Positions 55,439-64,000 are shown, counted from the first letter of the stretch. The stretch: DNA of 64,000 nt from Candidatus Kryptoniota bacterium (GCA_036567965.1 DATCTN010000027.1:108483-172482), one strand, 5' to 3'. The notes: generated by a model not told the origin, from the letters alone. Translations and numbers: made by a program.

Positions 55439-55929
55439 CCATCCGCGTTCCAGCAGTCTTTGAGTTCAACAAATTTCACGCCGTCAACCATAACGACGCG
55501 GAATTTTCCGGCGCTGCTGCACATTTTGTTGAGATACCGTTCAGCAGTTGCCGGACTTATTCCGGCCACCTCAGCACCTGAGTTTATCGCATCTTTCAAC
55601 TCTAACCGTCTCCATCTCAATGCCTGTGTTTCAATCCAGGTTCGGAATATCGGTTCGCATTTTTCGTTCTTAATCAGTTCCTTGCTTGAAAGTGGCTCAC
55701 TGATTTCCACGCTTTCAGTCTTCGGCTTTGACTTTCTCCGTGGATTCTTCTTAGTGTTGCAGCTTCGGCAAAGTAACTGGTAGTTCTCAGGATCATTGTT
55801 CCTGTTGTTGTTGTCAATATGGTCAATGATGAGAGTCTTGACAGAACCGGCCTTGCCACACCAAGCGCAGAATTCGCTGTCACGAGCTGCAAGAAATTGA
55901 TACCACTTCTTTCGATTCCTTCCGTTCAT
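55426..55929 (-). CDS. HNH endonuclease
   Basis: 167 residues from ATG 55929 (MNGRNRKKWYQFLAARDSEF). The longer frame to 56046 is rejected because a terminator hairpin lies inside it. The HNH domain has CAWCG, TLIIDHIDNNNRNNDPENYQ and LLCRSCNTKK: two zinc Cys pairs and the catalytic His in DHID. The C-terminal half (ELKDAINSGAEVAGISPATA) looks like a winged-helix DNA-binding part. Just upstream an 8-codon frame (MELTLCRE) with AAGGAG ends at the start codon (TGA/ATG overlap), suggesting translational coupling. It could nick or cut DNA for replication or integration of the element. Confidence 0.85.
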   Translation of the reverse strand: MNGRNRKKWYQFLAARDSEFCAWCGKAGSVKTLIIDHIDNNNRNNDPENYQLLCRSCNTKKNPRRKSKPKTESVEISEPLSSKELIKNEKCEPIFRTWIETQALRWRRLELKDAINSGAEVAGISPATAERYLNKMCSSAGKFRVVMVDGVKFVELKDCWNADGCRT

Positions 55930-56013
55930 TCTCGGCACAGGGTTAGTTCCATTCTCCTTTGGTTCCTTCGGGTTCACACACTCACACAGGCGATAGTATT
56001 TTCCTGAAAAGGA

Positions 56014-56043
56014 AAAAGCCGATTGAGAGAACAACCGGCTTTT
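56014..56043. terminator. Bidirectional terminator hairpin
   Basis: AAAAGCCG / CGGCTTTT arms with a 14-nt loop, T runs on the outgoing side of both strands. It lies between the 56138 gene and the HNH gene and argues against the long HNH reading frame. Confidence 0.75.
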
Positions 56044-56137
56044 CATGTGGTGGTGAGCTGATATAGTCGTGGTAGCTTTTCATTTCTTACTCAGCTTACC
56101 AAACGAGAATCAAAATTGATGCTACGTTACACTACTG

Positions 56138-57061
56138 TCACGTAACTCTTTTTGTAACTTTTTTTCGTTTATAGTAATAACTCCTTTTGATAGCTTCATA
56201 ACTTTTGCCGGAATCCTCAGCGGCTTGATGGAACAGTTCATCCTTACTCTTATCGGGAAACTTCTTTTGCAGTTTTTCAACTTGACGTTTGACCTTGTCA
56301 GATTCGTTCTTCCCTTTCTTCTTTCTCACCTCTTGCATTGGTTCCTGATATTTTCCTTCCCAATATTTATCTATCGGCAAACCTGCGCGTTCGACCATGA
56401 TAATTTCTTGGAACAGACGTACTTTCTCTGTGCACAGGTCTTTTTGCTGTTTAGATTCCTCAATCGACGCTTTGTTTTGTTCAGGATAATAAATCAGCAA
56501 ATCTAATTGATCTGTCCATTGGGCTTCTCTTGTTTTCCAAACCTCAAGGCAAGCTGTTACGTCATATTCGTCAAATCCGGCGCCGATCTGGACAGACACC
56601 TTCAAGTGATTGTTTTCGAGCCTCTTTGAAATATACAAACCTTTGAGTTTTTCGGATACGGTGAGCGCTTGACAGAGCTCGTCATCCCCCAATCTTTTCG
56701 TCCCCGAAGTGATATGTTCAGGCGCATTGATTTTGTCCAATTCTCGCTCCGCTATCCGGTATAGAGTCCCTTCTGTGTATGCTTCTTCTCTCTTGATTTC
56801 ATTCGCAATTTCAATCTCAATGGACTTAATCCAATCGGCGAACTCTCTCTGTGGTAAGTTCGCAATTATCTTCAAGTCTTGCGTGGCGCTATTCCTCAAT
56901 AAAATCCATCCGCGACTTGACTCGTGAGTTAATTCAACGCGTTTTCTTGTTTCCTCAGGAATGCGTTCCTTGATCTGAGCTATCAAATTATCTTTCTCAT
57001 CAAGCCGCGTTCCGCTAAGCTCCCCTCCTTTGTTCCCCTTTGATCTCGTATTCTCTTTCAT
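56138..57061 (-). CDS. Hypothetical charged helical protein
   Basis: 307 residues from ATG 57061 (MKENTRSKGNKGGELSG); the open frame continues upstream from a TTG. Rich in Lys, Glu and Gln. The N-terminal part (RIPEETRKRVELTHESSRGW, IIANLPQREFADWIKSIEIE) is mixed; the C-terminus is a long coiled-coil-like helix with a helix-turn-helix-like end (KKFPDKSKDELFHQAAEDSG, SYEAIKRSYYYKRKK) that could bind DNA. No family was recognised. It may be a replication or regulatory protein of the element. Confidence 0.6.
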   Translation of the reverse strand: MKENTRSKGNKGGELSGTRLDEKDNLIAQIKERIPEETRKRVELTHESSRGWILLRNSATQDLKIIANLPQREFADWIKSIEIEIANEIKREEAYTEGTLYRIAERELDKINAPEHITSGTKRLGDDELCQALTVSEKLKGLYISKRLENNHLKVSVQIGAGFDEYDVTACLEVWKTREAQWTDQLDLLIYYPEQNKASIEESKQQKDLCTEKVRLFQEIIMVERAGLPIDKYWEGKYQEPMQEVRKKKGKNESDKVKRQVEKLQKKFPDKSKDELFHQAAEDSGKSYEAIKRSYYYKRKKVTKRVT

Positions 57062-57130
57062 CTTTTGGATTCCGACGAGAGTTCCGTCATGGTACGAGTG
57101 CAACTGCAATCGTGGCAAGAAAATCCCTTG

Positions 57131-57499
57131 TCATCGCTTTGAGAATAACGCAATTGCACTTTCCGGTGTCACGGCGTTCACGGTGCCCATAAACTCATAT
57201 CCTTTCTTCTTAAGACCGTTCTCCCAAAGTCTGTTGCCTTTGACGCCGAGCCAGATCGCTAACACTGCCCAGAGATAGGTCAAAAGGGCGGGAGTCTGAT
57301 GGAATTCGTATGAGTACTGACTCAAAGCATAATATCGAAATGGAACCCAAAGGTAGGGCAGCAAAATCACTGCTCCAAGGCCGTAAAGTCCTTTCATAAA
57401 TGCCCAAATTGGCCCAAAGAAACAAGCGTTCAGGCTCCAACCTTTCTTTACAGCCTTGATTTCTCCAGTTGGCTTCTTGTAAATATTGAAACTATACAT
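57131..57499 (-). CDS. DUF2628 family small membrane protein
   Basis: 122 residues. The pattern WSLNACFFGPIWAFMKGLYG and the C-terminal AVTPESAIA are typical of DUF2628, a family of inner-membrane proteins with two or three helices (GLGAVILLPYLWVPF, LLTYLWAVLAIWLGV) that is widespread but of unknown function. A good ribosome-binding site (AGAGG) lies 5 bp before the ATG. Confidence 0.8.
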   Translation of the reverse strand: MYSFNIYKKPTGEIKAVKKGWSLNACFFGPIWAFMKGLYGLGAVILLPYLWVPFRYYALSQYSYEFHQTPALLTYLWAVLAIWLGVKGNRLWENGLKKKGYEFMGTVNAVTPESAIALFSKR

Positions 57500-57751
57500 A
57501 GTTACCTCTTTTTTCTGGCGATATGTTCATTTGGGTTGCTGACAATTTATGTGGTCTGCCATTGTCAAATCGAATGCAAAGTATGCCTACCTGTTCAAGT
57601 TGTTTGGATGACTGATTTTTGGTTGAGTTTCCCAACCAAGAAACCGCTATCTTGCTTGCCCGAGGTCGTCCAAGTGCCTCTGCATCTGGGAGAAAGAAAG
57701 AGGGATAAATTGTTTTGAACAGTGTATGAGCAAGCTCCATCTTTCAAAAAT

Positions 57752-57940
57752 TTAGTCTATCCCAATGACGAAAAAAAACTTGGCTCGCTTAAGCGAGTTA
57801 AGTCCATGGTCGTAATCTTCCTTCGTCTTAATGGAGAAAATCACGTCAAGAAGCTCTGAGGCAGCAACGATTAAGTCTTGGTAACATGTCCTTGGCGTGT
57901 GAGCTTTAGAAAAGGTTGTCGGTCTCTTCGCTTCTGTCAT
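57752..57940 (-). CDS. Possible small hypothetical protein
   Basis: 62 residues, helical (YQDLIVAASELLDVIFSIKT), no signal and no family. The ribosome-binding site is weak. The DNA contains a perfect 14-bp palindrome CTCGCTTAAGCGAG (57784-57797), which may be regulatory instead. Coding status uncertain. Confidence 0.4.
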   Translation of the reverse strand: MTEAKRPTTFSKAHTPRTCYQDLIVAASELLDVIFSIKTKEDYDHGLNSLKRAKFFFVIGID

Positions 57941-58318
57941 CCGGTAGGTTTGGAAAAGGAAACGTTCCTGAAACCCTGCTATGATATATGCGGATGATGG
58001 GAGCGAGGCCTCATTGACATTCTTTAGACTCTAAAACGGCTGAAAAGCACGTTCTTGAGACCCCTATGGTTCCCCTACCTACTGCGAGACCCATCTGTTG
58101 AAAACGAACCGTGTATCTTTTGTCAAGTTCTCACTAACTTGATCTTCAATTTCGACCAAGATCATCCAACGTTCTTGAGTCCCTTAAATATGTTAAAGTG
58201 GATTCCCTCGGTTCACTTAAATGGTTTAAGTGACCTGAACACAAGAAGGAGGGTGTGTGTTTGTGGCGGGGTCTCCAACCGGAAGACTTGCCAGTTGATT
58301 TATTATGACATTCTTTCT
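57941..58318. other. 378-bp spacer with palindrome
   Basis: No gene. It contains the perfect stem TCACTTAAA-tgg-TTTAAGTGA (58213-58233) and two related segments, ACGTTCTTGAGACCCC (58049) and ACGTTCTTGAGTCCC (58170). The palindrome may be an operator or a small terminator. Confidence 0.5.
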
Positions 58319-58675
58319 TTACTTGGTTGTCTTAATTTGATCGGGGTCATTCAAGATTATCTCCGCCGTCCCTTGGTACGTCCGAATCTTTCCAGTAATC
58401 TCGACAAGCTTTCCTTCGTACTGTTGAATGTTGCTGAAGTTACCTGCGTCTTTTGCGAAGATAACTCCAGTAAAAGGGTTGTTCGGATACTTTCCACCTA
58501 TGTCAAGAAAGATTGTGCCCTTGCGAGATTCATAGAGCTGGTAAACCTTCCCGACTACTGTTACATATTCTCCGACGTGGTCTCCAGCTTCTGCCGCTGA
58601 GTATTTCTTCTGAGCATTTGCAAGTGTTGTTGTTATTAGAAAAAGTCCAAGGCCGAGTAAGATGGTTCTTCTCAT
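58319..58675 (-). CDS. Exported OB-fold protein
   Basis: 118 residues: a signal peptide (TILLGLGLFLITTTLANAQ) and a compact OB-like beta-barrel (AGDHVGEYVTVVGKVYQLYE, GTIFLDIGGKYPNNPFTGVI, GKLVEITGKIRTYQGTAEII). This short exported OB fold is common in Bacteroidota and may bind a small ligand or nucleic acid; function unknown. GGAGA lies 5 bp before the ATG. As cargo in an integrative element it is unusual. Confidence 0.75.
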   Translation of the reverse strand: MRRTILLGLGLFLITTTLANAQKKYSAAEAGDHVGEYVTVVGKVYQLYESRKGTIFLDIGGKYPNNPFTGVIFAKDAGNFSNIQQYEGKLVEITGKIRTYQGTAEIILNDPDQIKTTK

Positions 58676-58712
58676 TGTCTCTCCATGAAATTAGTTACGT
58701 TAGTAAATGGAC

Positions 58713-59312
58713 TCACGGCTTTGCCATTCGCTTATTTGGATGTCGCTTTGCAGGGGCCTTCTTGTCGGGAAACCACTCCCAATCCGAAAGGAGTCTTCTC
58801 TCCCTCAAGTGATAGAATGAAACCATGTCACCGTTGAGGGCCGACAGGTAAAGAATATCAAGACACATGATGAAGAACGCGGATGCAAGCAATATTCCAT
58901 CCGAATATGTCAACTCAGAGCCAGATTGTGAATTATGGAAGAGTCCGTATCCAAATCGGGTCGCCCCGCTAACAATATCAAGTGCCAAAGCTGCAACTGC
59001 CCCTCCGATGACCAACGCGGCTCCAGATAGTTCCTTCAGATTCTTGCTTACTATCATTTCACTGATTACAAAAAGGATAACGAACTGAAGGGAAACCGTG
59101 AACCAGTTCCGCTCATTTATGAATTTGGTATCCAATCCAACCAGATTTAGCAGAAACTCAATTAACACAAAAGGAATCGCTGAGAGGAATATTAGGAGAA
59201 AGGTTGCAAAAAATGAAAGAAGGCCAGTCGTAATAATCAAACCACTAAGCTCGTTTGCGTCCAAACCAATTCTCAATATTCCTTTTGTCTGCTCCTCAAC
59301 CTTAAATACCAT
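58713..59312 (-). CDS. Hypothetical membrane protein
   Basis: 199 residues with four transmembrane segments (SGLIITTGLLSFFATFLLIF, VSLQFVILFVISEMIV, LVIGGAVAALALDIV and GILLASAFFIMCLDILYL) and a basic C-terminal tail (KKAPAKRHPNKRMAKP). No family was recognised. It has an excellent ribosome-binding site (GAGGAGG). It could be an immunity- or exclusion-type protein of the element, but that is only inference. Confidence 0.7.
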   Translation of the reverse strand: MVFKVEEQTKGILRIGLDANELSGLIITTGLLSFFATFLLIFLSAIPFVLIEFLLNLVGLDTKFINERNWFTVSLQFVILFVISEMIVSKNLKELSGAALVIGGAVAALALDIVSGATRFGYGLFHNSQSGSELTYSDGILLASAFFIMCLDILYLSALNGDMVSFYHLRERRLLSDWEWFPDKKAPAKRHPNKRMAKP

Positions 59313-59480
59313 GTGTTACCTCCTCTTTAGACAAAAAGCCCTACCATTTGCGAAGCGTGCTGTCCGTCTCGCCCGTGAATCGGCGAACGATGGGGGTCTG
59401 TAAAAACGTTCAGCAATACTCATAAGTTTTTCGCCGGTTGTATTCTACTCTGTGGACTTGTGAAATTCCAATGGTTCCCT

Positions 59481-60566
59481 TCAATTCGATGGATTTGTCG
59501 CCTTCCGATCAGGTTCTCCCCGATCAGAAGCTCCCTCCAAAATGCCGAACCCGTGCAGTCCCTTGTTGATTTCCGAATGCAGCTGCTGAGGAAGAAGGTG
59601 AGAGTAAATTTCGGTTGTCTTGCTCTGTGAATGTCCAAGTAGCTTCTGAACCGCGTAAAGCGACACACCGGACATAACCAGGGCAGAAGCAAACGAGTGT
59701 CGAAGGGAATGAAAATGCAGGTTGTCATTGAGTCTAGCACGCCGCACGCAGTGTTTGAACCTGTGCTCGATTGTGCTTGCTTTGAGTTTCCTACCATAAC
59801 GATCCGAGAACACAAACTCAGATTCCGAACGAATGTTGTCCCTCCGTTCCAACAGCATCCCTGAAAGTTCTTCGCTCATAGGCACAACACGAGAACGCTT
59901 GCTCTTCGTTGTAAACGACTCGCTGTTTTGAATAAGGACGGTTTTGGCTGCAAAATCTAAATCAGTCCAGCGAAGGGAAAGCAGCTCACCAAGTCTGAGA
60001 CCCGTGAGAAGTGCTGTGATGCACAACTCAGCAAAGTCCTTGTCCTTGTTGGCTGAGAGGAACAGCCTGAAATCGGATTCCGTGAAGAACACAGGAAGAA
60101 TTTCCCTCACCTTTGGCTTTGAGACTCCCCGGAAGGGATTTGCTGAGACGAAATGCCACTGAACAGCCTTCTCGAACGCTGAGGCAAGGGCAATGTAGTA
60201 TTTCCTCGCCGTCCACTCGGAAGCTTCCAGCTTCTTGACGCTGAGAAAATGTTCAATCTCTCGAATTCCAATTGTGTTCAGAAGACAATCACCTTCAACT
60301 CTTAGGAACTCCCGAAATGCGGTCTGGTAGGTCGTGAGAGTCTTTGCTGTGTGGACGCTCGAAGCATAGGCAGCATACTGGTTCACGAACTCGGAGAACA
60401 GAACCGTCTCCAGCTTTTTCTTTGTCTCATATTCTTCACGCTTGAAGTCTCGAAGGAATTCAATTGCATCCGGCTTCTTCCGGCACCTGGTAGATAACTT
60501 GTGCCGCGCCCTGTTTTCGTCCTTGAAGAAAAGGTAATAAACCCCGCCGATCTTTGAGAGGAACAT
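59481..60566 (-). CDS. Tyrosine recombinase/integrase next to attR
   Basis: 361 residues from ATG 60566 with GAGG upstream. It begins with a short arm-binding-like domain (MFLSKIGGVYYLFFKDENRA, KLSTRCRKKPDAIEFLRDFK), then the core-binding domain (YAAYASSVHTAKTLTTYQTA) and the catalytic domain: Arg in TGLRLGELLSL, HxxR in HSLRHSFAS, His in LLGHSQSKTTEIYSH and Tyr in EIYSHLL. Position and direction, 98 bp inside the right core, mark it as the integrase of the element. It is closely related to the recombinase at 54015, differing mainly in the N-terminus. Confidence 0.93.
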   Translation of the reverse strand: MFLSKIGGVYYLFFKDENRARHKLSTRCRKKPDAIEFLRDFKREEYETKKKLETVLFSEFVNQYAAYASSVHTAKTLTTYQTAFREFLRVEGDCLLNTIGIREIEHFLSVKKLEASEWTARKYYIALASAFEKAVQWHFVSANPFRGVSKPKVREILPVFFTESDFRLFLSANKDKDFAELCITALLTGLRLGELLSLRWTDLDFAAKTVLIQNSESFTTKSKRSRVVPMSEELSGMLLERRDNIRSESEFVFSDRYGRKLKASTIEHRFKHCVRRARLNDNLHFHSLRHSFASALVMSGVSLYAVQKLLGHSQSKTTEIYSHLLPQQLHSEINKGLHGFGILEGASDRGEPDRKATNPSN

Positions 60567-60604
60567 CACTCACCTCGTTTCATTGAGGTGAAAATGAGAA
60601 TCAG

Positions 60605-60627
60605 AGTGCCAACGTGGGTGCCAAGCC
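60605..60627. repeat. Two arm-type integrase sites, right
   Basis: AGTGCCAACGT (60605-60615) and GGTGCCAAGCC (60617-60627) match the four left-end units and lie between the integrase start and the right core. Confidence 0.65.
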
Positions 60628-60663
60628 GGTTAGAAAGGTTGACTTTGCAGAGGTTTTTTGCAG

Positions 60664-60682
60664 CTTGCAGGGAGTTTCAAGA
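60664..60682. other. Attachment core, right (attR)
   Basis: CTTGCAGGGAGTTTCAAGA. One mismatch to the left copy. The following codons (ATC TTT GTT) continue the BNR protein. Confidence 0.85.
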
Positions 60683-63444
60683 TCTTTGTTGCGAGCGTAA
60701 ATGAGAGCGGTGTATTTGCCTCCACTGATAATGGTGCAAGTTGGTACGAGACTGACGTGGGTCTCCCAAACAGAGGAATCCAGTCAATTGCCGTTGATTC
60801 GAGCGGAAATCTCTATGTGTTGTTAGAAATCTATGGTGGGTTGATATTTCATTCGACGAATGATGGAAATACTTGGACGACAGGTCCAGATTCAATATCT
60901 GATAACGTGACAAGCATCGTGGCAGACAAGAATTATGGTATCTTTGCAAGCGGTTCTTTAGGAATCTATCAATCCACCGATTTTGGCAACACTTGGATTA
61001 CAAAAAGCTCAGGTCCTACCGGCAATAACGTTCTCACCGTTAACTCGTACGGTAACATCTTTGCTGGGGGCTCGGGCGTGTATCGATCCACAGATGGTGG
61101 TACGACGTGGGTGCAGACCACGTCGAGCTTCGGTGTCTCCTCATTGGCAGTAAATGATAGTGGATACGTATTTGCCCTAAGTGATACTTCGGGTGCGTCA
61201 ATCGTGTACAGGACCGCTGCAACAACAACGCCTCCTTTGGCAGGAAGCCCGTCGCTGGTTTTGCCTTCAAATTTGTCAACGACCACATCCACCACAGTTA
61301 GTTTTTCCTGGTCGCATGTTTCACTTGCGGACCTTTATGAATTACAAATCGCGACGGATACGGGATTCACAAGTATAGTGTTTGACTCGATAACAGGCTC
61401 GACTTCTATGCAAATGAGTCTTTTGTCTGCCGTTCGTTACTATTGGCGTGTTCGATCAATTAATGTCGCTGGCAAGAGTTCCTTCTGTCCATATTGGACC
61501 TTCGTTACGTTCGTTGCTCCACCTACGAATCCCACTATTAGTTCGGGCAATATGTGGATCACTCTCTACTGGGATGCCAGCACCGCTGAACATCTGGTAA
61601 GGTACAAGATATACCGGGGTACCACTCCGGCTGTCACACTACTTCACGACAGTTGTGCCACAACATCCATTGTTGATTCAGGGCTAACGAACGGGACGAC
61701 CTATTATTATAAGTTGACGGCAGTTGACAGCTTATATGGAGAAAGCGGCTTCAGCAATGAAGTAAGTTCAACGCCGTTTAACGCACCTCCGGTACCTGCT
61801 TCGTTGAGCAATGTCAGCCTGTTGAGTACCGGTCGTGACTTAACAAGCTCTCTGACGTTTTCGAGTTCAGGGAGTCATGATCCAGACGGAACGATCGACT
61901 CAACGTTGTGGTATGTGAATTACGCCAGAGTCGGTAGTCTACCCTCGCTTACATATGATTTTGGGCCCGGAACAAGCAGAGTAACTTTAGTCGTAGTCGA
62001 CAACCAAAATGCAATAGATTCATCCGTGGCACTCGTGAACCGGGCAGCATACGTGAGAGCGCTCGGTGGACCTGTAACTTCTGGGCTGAGTATGGTTGGC
62101 AACAACGTATCGTATTGCATCTCTACTGGTGATGCAGTGTATCGACTTGACAGCAACGAGACGACGATCTACAAGCTGCAAGTTGCAGGCAGTAGCGGTT
62201 CATCATGTTCGATTGCATACGATTCCACAGTCTATATTTCGTCTTCAGACAACAATCTTTACGCATTCTCTAAGAATGCAACATCAGTCTGGCCAGCACT
62301 ACCACTTGGAGGAAACACTTCAGCTACTCCAACTGTCGACTCGACACTGCAGAGAATCTACATTGGCGTGTCTAACAATAATTTTCTTGGTGTGAATCGT
62401 TTGACAGGTGCCGTATTGTGGAATTTCTTCACGGGTTCTCCGATAACGAACTCAGCAGTGATATCGAATGATAGGAAGCTTTTCTTCCCGACAACAAACG
62501 GCACAGTATACGGAGTTGACCTTGAAGCAACCGACAGACCGGCTTCACCTACCTGGTATCTTTCGCTTCCGGATACTTTGCCCACGTCTCCTGCCGTTGA
62601 CGACTCCGGGAAATTTTATGTGGGGACAGCTAATGGTAACCTCTATGCGATATCTATGGCTCGAGGAAAATCGGCCTCCGAATTATGGGGGCTTCACCTT
62701 GGTGGACAACTCGTTGCCGCACCGGTTATCGATGGACAAGGAATACTCTACATCGGTTCAACAGACTCGAACCTGTACGCAGTCAATCTGTCTTCGGAAA
62801 ACATCGCTTGGAGCTTCAAGGCAAGCGGCTCGATTCGCTATACTGCAGCTTTGTCCGATGCTGGTAGGATTTACCTTGACGATGATGCTGGGTCACTCTA
62901 TTGTCTGAGCGACAGTGGGAGCGTAAACTGGTTCTTTTCAGATACCACGGACAATCTGGGAGTGCGAGGTCCTCTACTTTATAGTGAAGGGATGATTTAC
63001 GCCGGCGCAGGTCCCCGAAGCGTCATTGCTTTCTATGACAACGACATAGGCTATAAGTCCCGAGCATTTCATGTATCAACTGTCAGCGTGGCCGTGTGGG
63101 GTACGTTCCAGGGAAATAATCAGCGAACAGGAACACAAATATATCGGAATGTTAATTCAGATACTGGCTCAGTTATTCCGACCTCGTTTGCGCTCTATGC
63201 CAATTATCCGAATCCATTTAATCCCTGGACTACAATCAAGTACGACATTCCAAAACAATCACATGTGCTACTTGAGATTTACGATGTCTTGGGCAGACGA
63301 GTTGAAACGCTAGTGGATGAAATCAGACCCCAAGGAGAATTCAAGGCAATCCTCAGGACGGAGAAGTTGTCAAGCGGGGTCTATTTCTATAGACTTCAAG
63401 CGGGGAATTTCACTCAGGTCAAGAAAATGGTTCTGATTAAATAG
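60683..63444 (+). pseudogene. 3' part of the interrupted T9SS BNR/propeller protein
   Basis: In phase with 52910-53263 through the att core. It encodes the remaining BNR/sortilin repeats (VNESGVFASTDNGASWYETD, GIYQSTDFGNTWITKSS), FN3-like domains, a PKD-like segment (SSSGSHDPDGTID), a PQQ-type beta-propeller (GVNRLTGAVLWNFFTG, YIGSTDSNLYAVNLSSENIA) and a type-A T9SS tail (YANYPNPFNPWTTIKYDI, SSGVYFYRLQAGNF). It has no own start with a ribosome-binding site (the open frame begins with a TTG inside the element), so it is silent while the element is present. The domain layout suggests a surface-exposed or released binding protein. Confidence 0.9.
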
Positions 63445-63567
63445 TCCCCTTGGGCACTTATGTCGATTCAGGTCCCGTTCAGAGAACTCGTGGCGGGACT
63501 TTTCGTTACCGAGCGTCTTGGAATCATTTTTTCCCTACCACCGGTAAGTCGATTGCGGTACAAATTT

Positions 63568-63591
63568 CGGGAAATCGTTTTCCCGTTTTTT
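63568..63591 (+). terminator. Intrinsic terminator after the T9SS gene
   Basis: CGGGAA-atcgtt-TTCCCG followed by TTTTTTG, about 125 bp after the stop. Its stem sequence equals the island palindromes at 24600, but here the T run makes it a terminator. Confidence 0.75.
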
Positions 63592-63701
63592 GTTTGAAAA
63601 CAGAAGGGCGCGCGAAAACTTTTTCGGGCTGAAAGAGACCAGCAGATCTTGGATTCAACAGCACCTTCCAGGCCTCCAACACGGGAAGCTTATTATCACT
63701 A

Positions 63702-63726
63702 TCCTCGTCAAGTAGCCAATGCCTGG
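63702..63726. mobile_element. IS3 orfB-end fragment
   Basis: TCCTCGTCAAGTAGCCAATG and the next bases match the end of IS3 orfB; it is joined directly to the left end of the next IS. Confidence 0.6.
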
Positions 63727-63727
63727 T

Positions 63728-64000
63728 TATGCCCCCCGTATCTTGGTCCATTTTGAGTGAGAAGAAATGAGTAAATTTTCACGAGCAGAATGGAGACCAC
63801 AGGACATGAAGAAACGATTCAGCGAACAGCAGATCGTCTTTGCCCTCCGGCAGGCTGATGCAGGAACACCGGTGGCTGAAGTGATCCGGAAGATGGGAGT
63901 GAGCGAGCCAACGTTCTACCGTTGGAAGAAGGAGTATGCAGGGATGGGGATCAACGAGGTCCGGCGGTTGAAACAGCTCGAGGAAGAGAACCGACGGCTG
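63728..64000 (+). mobile_element. IS3-family element, left part (cut by window end)
   Basis: The left end TATGCCCCCCGTATCTTGG is the partner of the right end found at 42138-42164. orfA follows immediately. The element continues beyond the window, so its integrity is unknown. Confidence 0.8.
63767..64000 (+). CDS. IS3-family transposase OrfA (3' end outside window)
   Basis: The first 78 codons: MSKFSRAEWRPQDMKKRFSE, then a helix-turn-helix of transposase_8 type (QQIVFALRQADAGTPVAEVI, MGVSEPTFYRWKKEYAGMGI) and the start of the leucine-zipper-like helix (RRLKQLEEENRRL). ATG 63806 is an alternative start. The intact orfA shows the residues (TFYRWKKEY) that are destroyed in the 27556 copy of the other IS. 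Confidence 0.9.
   Translation, partial: MSKFSRAEWRPQDMKKRFSEQQIVFALRQADAGTPVAEVIRKMGVSEPTFYRWKKEYAGMGINEVRRLKQLEEENRRL

Larger units (their letters stand above)
53264..60682. mobile_element. 7.4-kb integrative element inside a T9SS gene
   Basis: It is bounded by 19-bp direct repeats (53264-53282 and 60664-60682, one mismatch), exactly 7,400 bp apart. It contains two tyrosine recombinases, a Cys-rich small protein, an HNH nuclease, several hypothetical and membrane proteins, all on the minus strand, and arm-type GTGCCAA repeats next to both ends. No phage structural or conjugation genes are present, so it may be a satellite or a simple integrative unit that depends on helpers for transfer. 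Confidence 0.88.

Noticed and set aside
55930..56046. N-terminal extension of the HNH endonuclease (MKSRLFSQSAF...)
   Set aside because: The extension is encoded by a terminator hairpin (56014-56043) and has no ribosome-binding site.
57492..57740. 82-codon minus-strand frame before the DUF2628 gene
   Set aside because: It overlaps the ribosome-binding site of the supported gene and has no own start signal or recognisable features.

Overview
The window looks like a chromosomal stretch from a member of the Bacteroidota/Ignavibacteria-type lineage. The evidence is three very long secreted proteins or gene pieces ending in the type IX secretion (T9SS) type-A sorting domain (core 'NYPNPFNP' or 'NFPNPFNP' followed by a C-terminal 'GVYFYRL' or 'GVYLCRM' module), a large TonB-dependent receptor with a CarboxypepD_reg-like N-terminus, and small lipoproteins. 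The taxonomic call is an inference from these families; no rRNA is present.

Layout. (1) 1-6.1 kb, ordinary chromosome: 3' part of an alpha-N-acetylglucosaminidase (GH89), a TonB-dependent receptor, an intergenic 82-bp repeat pair, and queC. (2) 6.4-18.2 kb, a loosely packed accessory stretch of single, mostly unrelated small genes (lipoproteins, membrane proteins, a CPBP protease, a nitrobindin-like protein, a DUF362 protein with both a twin-arginine signal and a T9SS tail, a DUF4386 protein, an A+T-rich epimerase). They are separated by several-hundred-base spacers that hold IS3 end fragments, hairpin repeats and palindromes. (3) 18.6-26.6 kb, an island beginning at a tRNA-Asp: tyrosine integrase, a TnpB/Cas12-like RuvC nuclease, two paralogous small proteins, a PD-(D/E)XK nuclease with a Cas4-like Cys cluster, an XRE regulator and unknowns. 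Three 18-bp spaced palindromes are scattered through it. (4) 26.6-30.2 kb, an ATPase pseudogene cut by an IS3-family element, which is itself split by an IS110-family element. (5) 30.2-41.7 kb, a complete type I-E CRISPR-Cas system on the minus strand (cas3-cse1-cse2-cas6e-cas7-cas5-cas1-cas2, then a short leader and 52 repeats/51 spacers). One repeat differs at the PAM-derived base. (6) 42.7-52.6 kb, a secreted caspase-family protein with a membrane-anchored partner, then a 2,468-residue T9SS protein made of TIG, VCBS, FN3 and BNR-like repeats. (7) 52.9-63.4 kb, a second T9SS BNR/PQQ-propeller gene interrupted in frame by a 7.4-kb integrative element. That element has two tyrosine recombinases, 19-bp att cores at both ends and clusters of GTGCCAA arm-type repeats. 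The window ends in the start of another IS3-family element.

How the parts work together. The cas operon has overlapping genes and looks fully functional (all expected catalytic residues seen). Its leader-distal end abuts the IS3 right end, so older spacers may have been lost. The 7.4-kb element silences its host gene, but excision across the two att cores would restore one uninterrupted reading frame of about 1,044 codons. This makes it a candidate reversible switch of a surface protein. The least explained regions are this element, with its two related integrases (one fused to a winged-helix-like domain), and the tRNA-Asp island, which combines an RNA-guided-nuclease-like protein with a Cas4-like nuclease.
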